From the NCBI RefSeq assembly GCF_001954135.1, contig NZ_MBEQ01000027.1, positions 1 through 33,812 on the forward strand: a stretch of DNA of 33,812 nt, given 5' to 3'. The translations under genes and the position numbers were made by a program. The notes under the pieces are model-generated. The model saw only the letters and a list, made by a program, of their open reading frames with translations. It made no database searches and was not told the DNA's origin. Of this stretch, positions 24,130 through 32,406 are shown piece by piece. This DNA comes from Mycobacterium sp. GA-1841 (GTDB lineage Bacteria > Actinomycetota > Actinomycetes > Mycobacteriales > Mycobacteriaceae). Numbering within the stretch: the stretch's first letter is position 1; every line of letters begins with the position of its first letter.

Positions 24130-25323
24130 TTACTGGCCGGAGGCTCGCGGCAGATCGTAATCGTGCGCCATCGACGTGTAGGCCAGGTGCTCGAAGATCG
24201 GGTCCTCGTCGTCGATGTCGAGCACGACGGCGCCGGGCCGACGTAACCGCGCAGGCACCACGTCCAGCTTGTGGTCGTCGGTGTTCTCCACCCCCAGCCG
24301 AGACCGCGCCATCCGTTGCGCACGACGACGCCGCAGCTGCTCCTCGATCCGCGTCTGCCGCCGCAGGTAAGCCAGATACAGCACGGTCAGCGCGCCGGCC
24401 GTGCCACAGACCCACCAGGCCGACGGGGTCAGCAGGAGGGCTGCGGCCCCCGAGAACAGCAACGTGGCAGCCAGCACCGCCAGCACACGCTTGCGGAACC
24501 GGAACTTGCGGGCACTGACCTCCGCGGCGGTCTTGGATTCGAACCGCCGCTGCCGGGTCGCGCTCAGCGACGAGACGGGCGCCGCGGCGCGGTCGTCGTC
24601 AGCCGGCTCTTCTTCGGCCTCGGGCTCCAGTCCCGACGAGTCGGCGACGTATTCGTACTCGTCGTCGGAAAGATCGTCGAGATCCTCGGCGTCCCCAGCG
24701 TCGTCGGCCTCCTCGAAATCCACTGGGATTCGCTCGGTTTCAGCCTCCGCCTCGGCCGCCTCGACACTCTCGACGGGTTCGGGTTCGGGTTCCGGTTCGG
24801 GGTCGCTCTCGTACTCCAGCTCAAGCTCGGGTTCTGGCTCCGGCTCGGCGGGCGCGGGTTCGGGCTCCGGCTCGACTTCAGCTTCGGGTTCGACTTCGGC
24901 TTCGGCCGTCATCGCGCCAACCGGCAGCGCCCCGGAGTCCTCGTCGACGACGTCGACGTCGAGGTAGTCGGGTTCGGCTGTCTCGACGCTGACCGCGGCC
25001 ACCACGACGGTGCGCTGCACGGTGGCATGCACCCGGACCTCGGCCGGCGCCTCGTCCGTCTCGAGGTCCGTCTCGAGATCTTCATCGAGTTCGTCGTCGA
25101 GGTGGTCGGCGCTGGGCTGCCAGTGCGGATCGCTGTGGTGCCCGGCGGCCGGACCGCGCCGCAACCGTTGCGCGTTGCGGCCGCTGTTGAGCACTCGAGT
25201 CGCCAGGGCGACGTCACTGGTACGCCGCACGGAGTCGCGCTTGCTGATCAACATCGGAACTAGCACGAAGAGCCAGAGAACGACGAGGGAAATCCACAGC
25301 AGTGACTGGGGGATGCTTGGCAT
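24130..25323 (-). CDS. Membrane protein, GlpR-like (receptor of the gephyrin-like division protein)
   Basis: 397 aa. One N-terminal transmembrane helix (about 8-27), then a long, highly acidic, Pro/Glu-rich disordered region of about 200 residues. Two close transmembrane helices follow at about 280-298 and 303-320, then a basic segment EEQLRRRRAQRMARSRL and a short C-terminal domain. Position and layout match Rv0996. In Corynebacterium the equivalent protein, GlpR, anchors the MoeA-like protein Glp, which binds FtsZ and links division to polar growth; a glp/moeA gene lies two genes upstream here. The ATG at 25323 has GAAAGGAG upstream. Transfer of the corynebacterial role to this protein is by synteny, so the name is a working label. 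Confidence 0.78.
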   Translation of the reverse strand: MPSIPQSLLWISLVVLWLFVLVPMLISKRDSVRRTSDVALATRVLNSGRNAQRLRRGPAAGHHSDPHWQPSADHLDDELDEDLETDLETDEAPAEVRVHATVQRTVVVAAVSVETAEPDYLDVDVVDEDSGALPVGAMTAEAEVEPEAEVEPEPEPAPAEPEPEPELELEYESDPEPEPEPEPVESVEAAEAEAETERIPVDFEEADDAGDAEDLDDLSDDEYEYVADSSGLEPEAEEEPADDDRAAAPVSSLSATRQRRFESKTAAEVSARKFRFRKRVLAVLAATLLFSGAAALLLTPSAWWVCGTAGALTVLYLAYLRRQTRIEEQLRRRRAQRMARSRLGVENTDDHKLDVVPARLRRPGAVVLDIDDEDPIFEHLAYTSMAHDYDLPRASGQ

Positions 25324-25390
25324 GAAGCCTGCTCCTTTCCCCTTCAGGCTAGGTCTGTGACCAGCGCATCCATGGACGGCGCGCCGACAC

Positions 25391-25408
25391 AATTACACAC
25401 CTGTAATT
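25391..25408. promoter_or_regulatory. AT-rich dyad upstream of the glpR-like gene
   Basis: AATTACA (25391-25397) and TGTAATT (25402-25408) are perfect inverted arms around CACC, 67 bp upstream of the glpR-like start. It stands out in the 224-bp gap between rimJ and this gene, which otherwise shows no gene. It may be an operator; no known regulator consensus was recognised. Confidence 0.4.
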
Positions 25409-25547
25409 CGATCGATACAAGCACCAACAGTCACATGTGTCACATCGGTAACAGGATCGCCGCCCCGATTGCTCGCGAGGATGACGTCAGGGCACTCAAA
25501 CCGACATCTTCACGACCCAGCGGGCTGTCTCGCGGCAAACGGTGACG

Positions 25548-26201
25548 TCAACACCAACTCGCGCGCCCCGCCGACACCAGCCCCTGCGCCGCCGAATGCG
25601 TCAGCTCCTCCAACGTGATCGCCACCAGAAGGTGGTCCCGCCAGGCGCCGTCGACCTCGAGATAGCGCCGCAACAGACCTTCTTCGCGAAAGCCCACCCG
25701 CGCCAGCACCGCCCGGCTCGCGGCGTTCTCCGGCCGTACCGTGGCCTCCACCCGGTGCAGCTGCACCGCGGTGAAGCAGTGGTCCAACCCCAACGCCAGG
25801 GCCCCGGTGGCCACTCCTCCCCCGGTCTTTTCGCTGGCCACCCAGTAGCCGATCCACGCCGAGCGCAACGCCCCGTGGGTGACGTTCCCGATGGTGAGCT
25901 GCCCGGCGAACTGACCGTCGAGCTCGATCACGTATGGCAGCATCCGGCCGCGTCGGGCCTCGCTGCGTAGCCCCGAGCAGATCGCCGGCCAGGACGAAAC
26001 GGCATGGCGCACTTGCCAATCCACGCCACTGACCGGCTCCCACGGTTCGAGGTGCTTCTGGTCGGCAAGCCGGGTCCGGCTCCACACCGCGGCATCGCGC
26101 AGCCGCACCGGACGCAGCCGCACCACCCCGGCCGGTACCCGCAGCGGCCCGATCGGACCGGGCCAACCCGGGTGAAATCCGTCGGATCGGAACAGGCTCA
26201 T
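25548..26201 (-). CDS. rimJ: GNAT N-acetyltransferase, RimJ-type
   Basis: 217 aa. A short N-terminus with SDGFHPGWPGP and LRVPAGVVRLRPVRLRDAAVWSR is followed by a GNAT core: GQLTIGNVTHGALRSAWIGYWVA, then the acetyl-CoA-binding GGGVATGALALGLDHCF, and LHRVEATVRPENAASRAVLARVGFREEGLLRRYLEVDGAWRDH, the classic RimI/RimJ C-terminal motif. Such enzymes acetylate protein N-termini, in E. coli ribosomal protein S5. It matches Rv0995 by position. The ATG at 26201 is preferred; a GTG at 26207 adds two residues. It is the middle gene of the glp - rimJ - glpR-like set. Confidence 0.88.
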   Translation of the reverse strand: MSLFRSDGFHPGWPGPIGPLRVPAGVVRLRPVRLRDAAVWSRTRLADQKHLEPWEPVSGVDWQVRHAVSSWPAICSGLRSEARRGRMLPYVIELDGQFAGQLTIGNVTHGALRSAWIGYWVASEKTGGGVATGALALGLDHCFTAVQLHRVEATVRPENAASRAVLARVGFREEGLLRRYLEVDGAWRDHLLVAITLEELTHSAAQGLVSAGRASWC

Positions 26202-26247
26202 CCACACCGTCGATTCGTCACACCGTCATTCATCGAATGAAGTCTTA

Positions 26248-27486
26248 TCAGCCGCGCTGGGCCAGGAACGCCACATCCACGGTTTCGCCGGTGCGAACCT
26301 CGTCGACCTCGCTGGGAATGACCACCAGACAGTTGGCCTCGGCCAGTGTCGCCAGCAGATGGGTGGACGCCCCGGGCGCCCCGCCGAGCGCCTGCACCAG
26401 GTACTCACCGGTGTCCTGGTCGCGCATCAGCTGCCCACGCAGATATCCGGTGCGACCGGTCACCGAGCTGATCGGCGACAGAGTGCGCGCCTGGACCACC
26501 CGACGCATCGGCGCGCGCTTGCCCAACGACAGCCGGATCAGCGGCCGCACCATCACCTCGAACACCACGAGCGCGCTGACCGGGTTGGCGGGCAGCAGGA
26601 AGACGGGAACGCGATCACGGCCCAGCTGGCCGAAGCCCTGCACCGACCCCGGATGCATCGCGATGCGCGACACCTCCATCTCACCGAGTTCGGCGAGCAC
26701 ACTGCGCACCGATTCGGCGGCGGCCCCGCCCACGGCACCGGCGATCACCACGATCTCGTTTCGGTTGACTTGCCCCTCAACGGTTTCCCGGAGCTCGCGC
26801 GGGTCGGTGCTGATGATGCCGACCCGGTTGACCTCTGCACCGGCGTCGCGGCCGGCAGCGGCCAGCGCGTAGGAGTTCACGTCGTACACCTGCCCGGTGC
26901 CGGGTGTGCGGGACACGTCGACGAGTTCGCCACCCACGCACATCACCGACAAGCGCGGCCGCGGGTGCACCAGCACCCGGTCCCGTCCGACCGCGGCCAA
27001 CAGACCCACCTGGGCCGGACCGATGATGGTGCCGGCCCGCACCGCAACATCACCGGGTTGCACGTCGTCTCCGGTGCGCCGGACGTAGGCGCCCGAACGC
27101 ACACTGCGCAGGATCCGGACCCGGCTCTCGCCGCCGTCGGTCCATCGCAACGGCAGCACCGCGTCGGCCAGCGTCGGCATCGGCGCGCCGGTCTGCACCC
27201 GGGCCGCCTGGCGGGGCTGCAACCGGCTGGGGGTGCGCGCACCCGCCTCGATCGAGCCCATCACCGGCAGGCTGATCTCTCCGGCGCCGTCGCCGACCGA
27301 CAGCACGTCGACACTGCGCACCGCATAGCCGTCGATCGCCGCCTGGTCGAACCCCGGCATGGGCCGTTCGGTGACGACCTCCTCGGCGCACATCAGGCCT
27401 TGTGACTCGGCGATGGCCACCCGCACCGGCCGGGGCGCCACCGCGGCGGCCGCCACCCGAGCCTGCTGTTCCTCGACCGAACGCAC
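26248..27486 (-). CDS. moeA: MoeA-like (gephyrin-like) protein, Glp candidate
   Basis: 412 aa with the full MoeA domain order, so it is a homologue of molybdopterin molybdotransferase. Several catalytic-site motifs deviate: AAIDGYAV in place of SAMDGYAV, VGGELVDV in place of S-T-G-D-E-L, AGAVGGAAAESV in place of the usual TGGVSVGD acidic loop, and LPANPVSALV in place of LPGNPVS. GQVYDVNSY is retained. Loss of the acidic loop argues against a normal molybdenum insertase. The neighbour order glp - rimJ - glpR-like is that of corynebacteria and M. tuberculosis (Rv0994-0996), where the corynebacterial protein binds FtsZ. The GTG at 27486 lies 59 bp after the galU stop, so the genes are probably one operon. 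Confidence 0.88.
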   Translation of the reverse strand: MRSVEEQQARVAAAAVAPRPVRVAIAESQGLMCAEEVVTERPMPGFDQAAIDGYAVRSVDVLSVGDGAGEISLPVMGSIEAGARTPSRLQPRQAARVQTGAPMPTLADAVLPLRWTDGGESRVRILRSVRSGAYVRRTGDDVQPGDVAVRAGTIIGPAQVGLLAAVGRDRVLVHPRPRLSVMCVGGELVDVSRTPGTGQVYDVNSYALAAAGRDAGAEVNRVGIISTDPRELRETVEGQVNRNEIVVIAGAVGGAAAESVRSVLAELGEMEVSRIAMHPGSVQGFGQLGRDRVPVFLLPANPVSALVVFEVMVRPLIRLSLGKRAPMRRVVQARTLSPISSVTGRTGYLRGQLMRDQDTGEYLVQALGGAPGASTHLLATLAEANCLVVIPSEVDEVRTGETVDVAFLAQRG

Positions 27487-27545
27487 AACACGCCTTTCTA
27501 TCCCGTCTGCGAGCCCTCAGGCGCGACTACCGGACCAGCGTGTCG

Positions 27546-28475
27546 CTAGCCCTCCTGTCCGGCCAGGCCCAACCGTTCGACCAACCACTGCCGCAACTCC
27601 GGGCCGTAGTCGTCACGTTCCAACGCAAAGTCAACCGCAGCCTTCAGGTAGCCGCCGGGATTTCCCAGGTCGTGTCGGGCTCCGCGATGCACCACGACGT
27701 GCACGGGATGGCCCTCGTCGATCAACAGCGCGATGGCGTCGGTCAGCTGGATCTCGCCGCCCACGCCACGCGACACCCGTCGCAGCGCGTCGAAGATCGC
27801 CCGGTCCAAGATGTAGCGCCCGGCCGCTGCGTACGGCGACGGCGCGTCTTCTGCCTTGGGTTTCTCGACCATGCCCTTGACCCGCAACACGTTCGGGTTC
27901 GCCGCGTCGGGGACGGTCTCGACGTCGAAGACGCCGTAGGCACTGATCTTGTCGCCGGGCACCTCGATGGCACACAACACCGTGCCGCCGCGCTTGGCCC
28001 GCACCTTCGACATGGTCTCCAACACGCCCGTCGGCAGCACCAGATCGTCGGGCAACAGCACCGCGATCGCGTCTTCGTCGGGTGACAGCGCGCTCTCGAC
28101 GCAGCTGATCGCATGGCCGAGGCCCAGCGGCTCGGCCTGCACCACCGACTCGACCTTGATCAGCTCGGGTGCGCGACGCACCTTTTCCAGCATGGTCTTC
28201 TTGCCGCGGGCCTCGAGCGTGCCCTCAAGTACCAGGTCCTCGACGAAGTGCGCGACCACACCGTCTTTGCCCTCGGAGGTGATGATGATCAGCCGCTCGG
28301 CGCCGGCCTCGGCCGCCTCGGCCGCCACCAGTTCGATGCCGGGCGTGTCGACCACCGGGAGCAGTTCCTTGGGGACCGTCTTGGTCGCGGGCAGAAAGCG
28401 CGTGCCCAGACCGGCCGCGGGGACCACGGCCGTATAGGGAATCGGCACTTCAGGCGCCTTGTGGGAGGTGCTCAT
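27546..28475 (-). CDS. galU: UTP-glucose-1-phosphate uridylyltransferase
   Basis: 309 aa. Makes UDP-glucose from UTP and glucose-1-phosphate, for glycogen, trehalose and cell-wall glycan synthesis. The nucleotide-binding signature AAGLGTRFLPATKTVPKELL is at residues about 20-39, followed by ITSEGKDGVVAHF, QAEPLGLGHAI, AIAVLLPDDL, GMVEKPK and AGRYILDRAIFDALR, all diagnostic of bacterial GalU. It diverges from the cyclo-ligase gene with 27 bp between starts and leads the galU-glp-rimJ-glpR-like series. Ortholog of Rv0993. Confidence 0.95.
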   Translation of the reverse strand: MSTSHKAPEVPIPYTAVVPAAGLGTRFLPATKTVPKELLPVVDTPGIELVAAEAAEAGAERLIIITSEGKDGVVAHFVEDLVLEGTLEARGKKTMLEKVRRAPELIKVESVVQAEPLGLGHAISCVESALSPDEDAIAVLLPDDLVLPTGVLETMSKVRAKRGGTVLCAIEVPGDKISAYGVFDVETVPDAANPNVLRVKGMVEKPKAEDAPSPYAAAGRYILDRAIFDALRRVSRGVGGEIQLTDAIALLIDEGHPVHVVVHRGARHDLGNPGGYLKAAVDFALERDDYGPELRQWLVERLGLAGQEG

Positions 28476-28502
28476 CGTTCACACACTAACGTCCGTTCTG
28501 GG

Positions 28503-29102
28503 ATGGTGGTGGCTGTGACCCCGCCGACCAAGACCGAGTTGCGAGCCGAGGTTCTGCGTGCCCGACGGGCGGTGCCCACCGAGATCTGCGACCGCGAGGC
28601 GCAGGCGCTTTGCCGTTGGCTGCCGGCCCTGGCCGGCGCCGGGCAAACGGTGTGCGCCTACGTTCCGGTGGGTTCCGAGCCGGGTTCGCCGACGCTGTTG
28701 GACACCCTGACGGAACTCGGTGTGCGCGTGCTTCTTCCGGTGGCCCGCAACGACGACGACGGCCGCGCCCGGCCGATGCAGTGGGGGCCGTATCAGCCCG
28801 GCGCGTTGGTCGCGGCGGAGTTCGGCCTGCGGGAACCGCCACCACCGTGGTTGCCCGCCGGCCGGATCGCCGACGCCGAGACGATCCTGGTGCCCGCCCT
28901 GGCGGTGGATCGGCACGGTACGCGGTTGGGCCGGGGCGCGGGGTTCTATGACCGCAGCCTGATCTACGCCGCACCGCAGGCCCGGTTGGTCGCCGTGGTG
29001 CGTGACGACGAATTGGTCGAGGAGTTGCCGGCCGAACCGCACGACGTGCGGATGACGCATGCGTTGACGCCCGCCGGCGGCGTGACGGCGCTCGGCGGCT
29101 GA
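28503..29102 (+). CDS. 5-formyltetrahydrofolate cyclo-ligase family protein
   Basis: 199 aa. Converts 5-formyl-THF to 5,10-methenyl-THF with ATP, returning stored folate to one-carbon metabolism. The N-terminal TKTELRAEVLRARRAVP, the central LPVARNDDDGRARPMQWGPYQPG, VPALAVDRHGTRLGRGAGFYDR (nucleotide-binding end) and the late DVRMTHALTPAGG match the family. The start is the ATG at 28503; a GTG at 28518 (GTGACC) is an alternative. Corresponds to Rv0992c. Together with pabB it is one of two folate-linked genes in the window, though 26 kb apart. Confidence 0.9.
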   Translation: MVVAVTPPTKTELRAEVLRARRAVPTEICDREAQALCRWLPALAGAGQTVCAYVPVGSEPGSPTLLDTLTELGVRVLLPVARNDDDGRARPMQWGPYQPGALVAAEFGLREPPPPWLPAGRIADAETILVPALAVDRHGTRLGRGAGFYDRSLIYAAPQARLVAVVRDDELVEELPAEPHDVRMTHALTPAGGVTALGG

Positions 29103-29163
29103 GCATAGCTTCGGCTCTCCCGGGGTATGCGGTTGTCCTCATATGACAAGAGAGGCGACGGAC

Positions 29164-30996
29164 ATGAGCGAGACGCCGGCGTTGAAGAAGGCACTCAGTC
29201 AGCGACAGCTCCGGATGATCGCGATCGGCGGGGTGATCGGCGCCGGCCTGTTCGTGGGATCGGGCGTGGTGATCGCCGACACCGGTCCGGGCACCTTCAT
29301 CACGTACGCGTTGGCGGGCCTGCTGATCATCATGGTGATGCGGATGCTGGCCGAGATGGCGGTGGCCAATCCGTCGACCGGGTCGTTCGCCGACTATGCC
29401 CGCAACGCGCTGGGCAATTGGGCCGGGTTCTCGGTGGGCTGGCTGTATTGGTATTTCTGGGTGATCGTCGTCGGCTTCGAGGCGATCGCCGGAGCCAAGA
29501 TCATCCAGTACTGGATCGACGTGCCGCTGTGGCTCACCGCGCTGGTGCTGCTGGTGGCGATGACGGCCACCAACCTGTTCTCGGTGTCCTCGTTCGGCGA
29601 GTTCGAATACTGGTTCGCCGGGGTGAAAGTCGCGGCGATCCTGGTGTTCCTGGCCCTTGGCGGGCTGTTCATCTTCGGACTGTGGCCGAACAAGGACATG
29701 GACTTCTCCAACCTCACCCAACACGGCGGGTTCTTTCCGTTGGGCGCCACGGCCATCACGGTCGGCGTGGTGACGGTGATCTTCTCGATGGTCGGCGCGG
29801 AGATCGCCACGATCGCCGCGGCCGAGTCGGCCGATCCGGAACGGGCGGTCGCGAAGGCCGCCAACTCGGTGATCATCCGCGTGCTGATCTTCTTCGTCGG
29901 ATCGGCCTTCCTGTTGGTGACGATCCTGCCGTGGAACAGCGAGCAGACCGCGGCCTCGCCGTTCGTCGCGGCGTTCACCGAACTGGGCATCCCCTACGCC
30001 GACCACATCATGAACGCCGTGGTGCTCACGGCCGTGCTGAGTTGCCTGAACTCCGGGATGTACACGGCCTCGCGAATGTTGTTCGTACTGGCGGCCCGTC
30101 GCGAGGCGCCGCCACAGTTGGTGGCGGTGACCCGGCGTGGGGTTCCGGCCACCGCGATCCTCACCTCGTCGGTGGTCGGATTCGTCTGCGTGATCGCCGC
30201 CGCGTTCTCACCCAACACCATCTTCGCGTTCCTGCTGAATTCCAGCGGTGCGGTGATCCTGTTCGTCTATCTGCTGATCGCGATCTCGCAGATCCTGCTG
30301 CGCTATCGGACGTCCCCGGACACCCTCAAGGTCAAGATGTGGTTGTTCCCGGTGTTGTCGATCCTGACTGCCGTGGCCATCGTCGCGATCCTGGTGCAGA
30401 TGTTCGTGCAGGGCGGCGACAATCGGAAAGCCTTGACGCTGAGTCTGTTGTCGTGGGCCGTGGTGATCGTGCTGTTCCTGGCCAATCGGTGGTTCGTCAA
30501 GCGCAGGCCCGAAGCTGCCGAGGTGCCCCGCACCGAAGGTTCACCGCGCCCGCATCGAGTTCTGGTGCTGGCCAACAAGACTGTGGAATCCAATGAGCTC
30601 CTCGACGAGCTGCGCCGCATCGGTGCCGACCGCGAGACCGTCTATCACGTGGTGGTGCCCGCCAGTCCGATCGAGACGGGCGTGGCCGCCACCCACGGTC
30701 CTCTCGACATCTCCGAGGCCACCCGGCGCGCCGCCGAGCAACGCCTCGAGCAGACCTTGGGCACGTTGCGCAACAACGGCCTGCAGGCCGACGGCGAGTT
30801 GGGTGACTACCGTCCGCTGCGGGCCCTGTCGCAAGGTGTCACGGCATTCCAGCCGGACCAGATCGTGATTTCGACACTGCCCCCGGAGGATTCGGTGTGG
30901 CAGCGTTTCGACGTCGTCGACCGCGCTCGCGCCGAGCATCAGATCCCGGTTACCCATGTGGTGTCGCGGATCGACACCCAGGAGCATGCGTCGTGA
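29164..30996 (+). CDS. APC-superfamily amino-acid permease with C-terminal Usp-like domain
   Basis: 610 aa. The N-terminal part (about 1-450) has twelve hydrophobic segments and the APC start motif MIAIGGVIGAGLFVGSG, plus the helix 3/4 region typical of GabP/proline-type permeases (FADYARNALGNWAGFSVGW). The C-terminal cytoplasmic part (about 465-605) is a Usp-like alpha/beta domain (RPHRVLVLANKTVESNELLDELRR ... QPDQIVISTLPP). A permease fused to a Usp-like domain suggests regulated or nucleotide-responsive transport. The ATG at 29164 is preferred, since AGAGAGGCG lies before it; ATG 29143 has no ribosome site. The stop overlaps the start of the double-Usp gene (GTGA). The substrate is unknown. 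Confidence 0.88.
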   Translation: MSETPALKKALSQRQLRMIAIGGVIGAGLFVGSGVVIADTGPGTFITYALAGLLIIMVMRMLAEMAVANPSTGSFADYARNALGNWAGFSVGWLYWYFWVIVVGFEAIAGAKIIQYWIDVPLWLTALVLLVAMTATNLFSVSSFGEFEYWFAGVKVAAILVFLALGGLFIFGLWPNKDMDFSNLTQHGGFFPLGATAITVGVVTVIFSMVGAEIATIAAAESADPERAVAKAANSVIIRVLIFFVGSAFLLVTILPWNSEQTAASPFVAAFTELGIPYADHIMNAVVLTAVLSCLNSGMYTASRMLFVLAARREAPPQLVAVTRRGVPATAILTSSVVGFVCVIAAAFSPNTIFAFLLNSSGAVILFVYLLIAISQILLRYRTSPDTLKVKMWLFPVLSILTAVAIVAILVQMFVQGGDNRKALTLSLLSWAVVIVLFLANRWFVKRRPEAAEVPRTEGSPRPHRVLVLANKTVESNELLDELRRIGADRETVYHVVVPASPIETGVAATHGPLDISEATRRAAEQRLEQTLGTLRNNGLQADGELGDYRPLRALSQGVTAFQPDQIVISTLPPEDSVWQRFDVVDRARAEHQIPVTHVVSRIDTQEHAS

Positions 30997-31877
30997 CCAT
31001 CTTGGCGGCGTTCAGCGCCAGCCGGCACAGCAGCGCACCGCTGAATCTGGCCGTCCGGATCGCCCGCACCACCGGGGAACCGGTGATCGCGGCGGCCGTG
31101 GTGGAGCGGGCCTGGCCGCCACGGGACGATCCGGTCGAGACGGAGTATCTGGGTTACGTCCGCACGCAGGCCGCCCAGGCGCTGCAGCGGGCTGTGACCG
31201 AATTGCCCACGGACATCACCCTCAGCCAGGTGGTGCACGAGTCCTCATCGATACCAACAGGTTTGATCGAGCTGGCCGATGCCAATCGGGTGTCGGTGGT
31301 GACGGTGGGGTCCTCCTCGTCGGGGATGCTCGGCCGGGTGACGCTGGGCAGCGTGACCGAACGTCTGGTGCACACCGCGCGGGTGCCGGTGGCGTTCGCG
31401 CCGCGCGGGTACGCCGAGGCGAGTGGGCGCATCGAGCGACTCACCGCCGCGTACGGCGGGGAGGCCGACGTCAACGGGCTCATTCCGGCCACTGCCAAAT
31501 GGGCCGACGACTGGTCGGCCGGCCTGCGCATCGTGTCGTTCACCGTCCGCAACACCGCGGCGTTCTACGGATCCATCGAGTCCTCGGCCGAGGAGTTGGT
31601 GGTGGCGCAGTGGTCCCGGCGCACCCGGGCCGAGATCACCAGACAGCTCAACGCGATTCGCGACCGCATGCCGATCGACGATGTCGAGGTGGTGGTGGGC
31701 GCGGGTCATGACTGGGGCACCGCAGTGCAGAGCGTGCCGTGGCAGCCCGGGGACCTGCTGGTGCTGGGCTCCGGCGCGGCGGCTCCGAGCCGGCAGGTGT
31801 TCCTCGGCTCGGCCGCGGGCAAGATCCTGCGTCATTCCCCGGTCCCGGTGATGATCGCGCCGCGCTATCCGGGCTAG
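30993..31877 (+). CDS. Tandem universal stress protein (two Usp domains)
   Basis: 294 aa. The first Usp domain ends with the nucleotide-binding signature VTVGSSSSGMLGRVTLGSVTERLVHTARVPVAF, which keeps G-x2-(x)G-x9-GS. The second ends LLVLGSGAAAPSRQVFLGSAAGKILRHSPVPVMIAP, where the first glycines of the motif are altered, so ATP binding there is doubtful. Tandem Usp proteins are common in mycobacteria and are known acetylation targets of the cAMP-dependent Pat enzyme. The GTG start overlaps the permease stop (GTGA), implying that the permease and this protein act together, possibly as a transport-coupled stress sensor. Confidence 0.87.
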   Translation: MTILAAFSASRHSSAPLNLAVRIARTTGEPVIAAAVVERAWPPRDDPVETEYLGYVRTQAAQALQRAVTELPTDITLSQVVHESSSIPTGLIELADANRVSVVTVGSSSSGMLGRVTLGSVTERLVHTARVPVAFAPRGYAEASGRIERLTAAYGGEADVNGLIPATAKWADDWSAGLRIVSFTVRNTAAFYGSIESSAEELVVAQWSRRTRAEITRQLNAIRDRMPIDDVEVVVGAGHDWGTAVQSVPWQPGDLLVLGSGAAAPSRQVFLGSAAGKILRHSPVPVMIAPRYPG

Positions 31878-31918
31878 CGGGGCCGCCCCGCGGGAATGAC
31901 CTAGCCCACCTAGCGGTT

Positions 31919-31945
31919 CTAGCACTTGAGCCGGTAGAGTGCTAA
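31919..31945. promoter_or_regulatory. CIRCE element (HrcA operator) upstream of ruc
   Basis: CTAGCACTT-N9-GAGTGCTAA matches the CIRCE consensus TTAGCACTC-N9-GAGTGCTAA at 16 of 18 arm positions, with the right arm perfect and the exact 9-base spacer. It lies 27 bp upstream of the GTG of ruc, so HrcA repression with release on heat shock is expected. Confidence 0.88.
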
Positions 31946-31972
31946 CAAGTTTGACCAACTCGGAGGGTTTTC

Positions 31973-32302
31973 GTGCCTACCTATTCCTACGCCTGCACTG
32001 AGTGCGGCAATCGGTTCGATGCGGTGCAGGCTTTCAGCGATGATGCGCTGACCACCTGCCCCAAGTGCTCGGGCAAGCTGCGCAAGCTGTTCGGCTCGGT
32101 GGGAGTGGTGTTCAAGGGCAGCGGCTTCTACCGCACCGACAACCGCGAGTCGGGTAAGAGCTCGTCGAACGGCTCGGCCAAGAGCTCCGAGAGCAGCTCC
32201 TCGAGCTCCTCCTCTGATTCGTCGTCCTCATCGAGTACTTCGTCGAGCGCCTCGTCTTCTTCGAGCAGTTCGAGCCCGGCCCCGGCCGCCGCGTCGAGCT
32301 AG
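31973..32302 (+). CDS. ruc: FmdB-family zinc-ribbon protein, redox-regulated chaperone Ruc
   Basis: 109 aa. The N-terminal zinc ribbon has Cys8, Cys11, Cys29 and Cys32 (CTEC...CPKC) in the FmdB pattern MPTYSYACTECG. It continues KLRKLFGSVGVVFKGSGFYRTD and ends in a long Ser-rich unstructured tail. This is the layout of M. tuberculosis Rv0991c (Ruc), a protein that releases zinc and acts as a chaperone after oxidation, working with DnaK. The CIRCE element just upstream places it in the HrcA heat-shock regulon, in agreement. The GTG at 31973 has CGGAGGG upstream. The last third is low-complexity Ser, so coding there is less constrained. Confidence 0.92.
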   Translation: MPTYSYACTECGNRFDAVQAFSDDALTTCPKCSGKLRKLFGSVGVVFKGSGFYRTDNRESGKSSSNGSAKSSESSSSSSSSDSSSSSSTSSSASSSSSSSSPAPAAASS

Positions 32303-32310
32303 CGTCGAAG

Positions 32311-32353
32311 TCATCCACACGGCCGAGATATCCACAGGGCCGAGTTATCCACA
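32311..32353. repeat. Three DnaA-box-like sequences at exact 17-bp spacing
   Basis: TCATCCACA (32311), ATATCCACA (32328) and TTATCCACA (32345) start exactly 17 bp apart, the first two followed by CGGCCGAG and GGGCCGAG. The third is a perfect copy of the E. coli DnaA box; the other two differ at one or two positions. They fill the 104-bp gap between ruc and the SAF-domain gene, whose ATG is 53 bp downstream. Confidence 0.55.
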
Positions 32354-32406
32354 AGACGGCGAAGACGCCGTTCCCTCCTCGGCCCCGTCGCGCCTAGCGT
32401 GGCGTC

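Noticed and set aside
24560..25090. Repetitive Glu/Pro codons as a DNA tandem repeat
   Set aside because: The repetition is explained by the acidic low-complexity region of the membrane protein; the units are irregular at DNA level.
25425..25455. Possible CRP/Cmr-type site (TGTGA-like repeats)
   Set aside because: The half-sites are in direct, not inverted, orientation at the required spacing, so it does not fit TGTGA-N6-TCACA.
25357..25545. 62-codon open frame in the gap before the glpR-like gene
   Set aside because: Its composition is unlike its coding neighbours, there is no ribosome site, and it covers a promoter region with a dyad.
32155..32275. Ser-codon-rich tract as a separate repeat element
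   Set aside because: It is the disordered tail of Ruc and is expected in this family.
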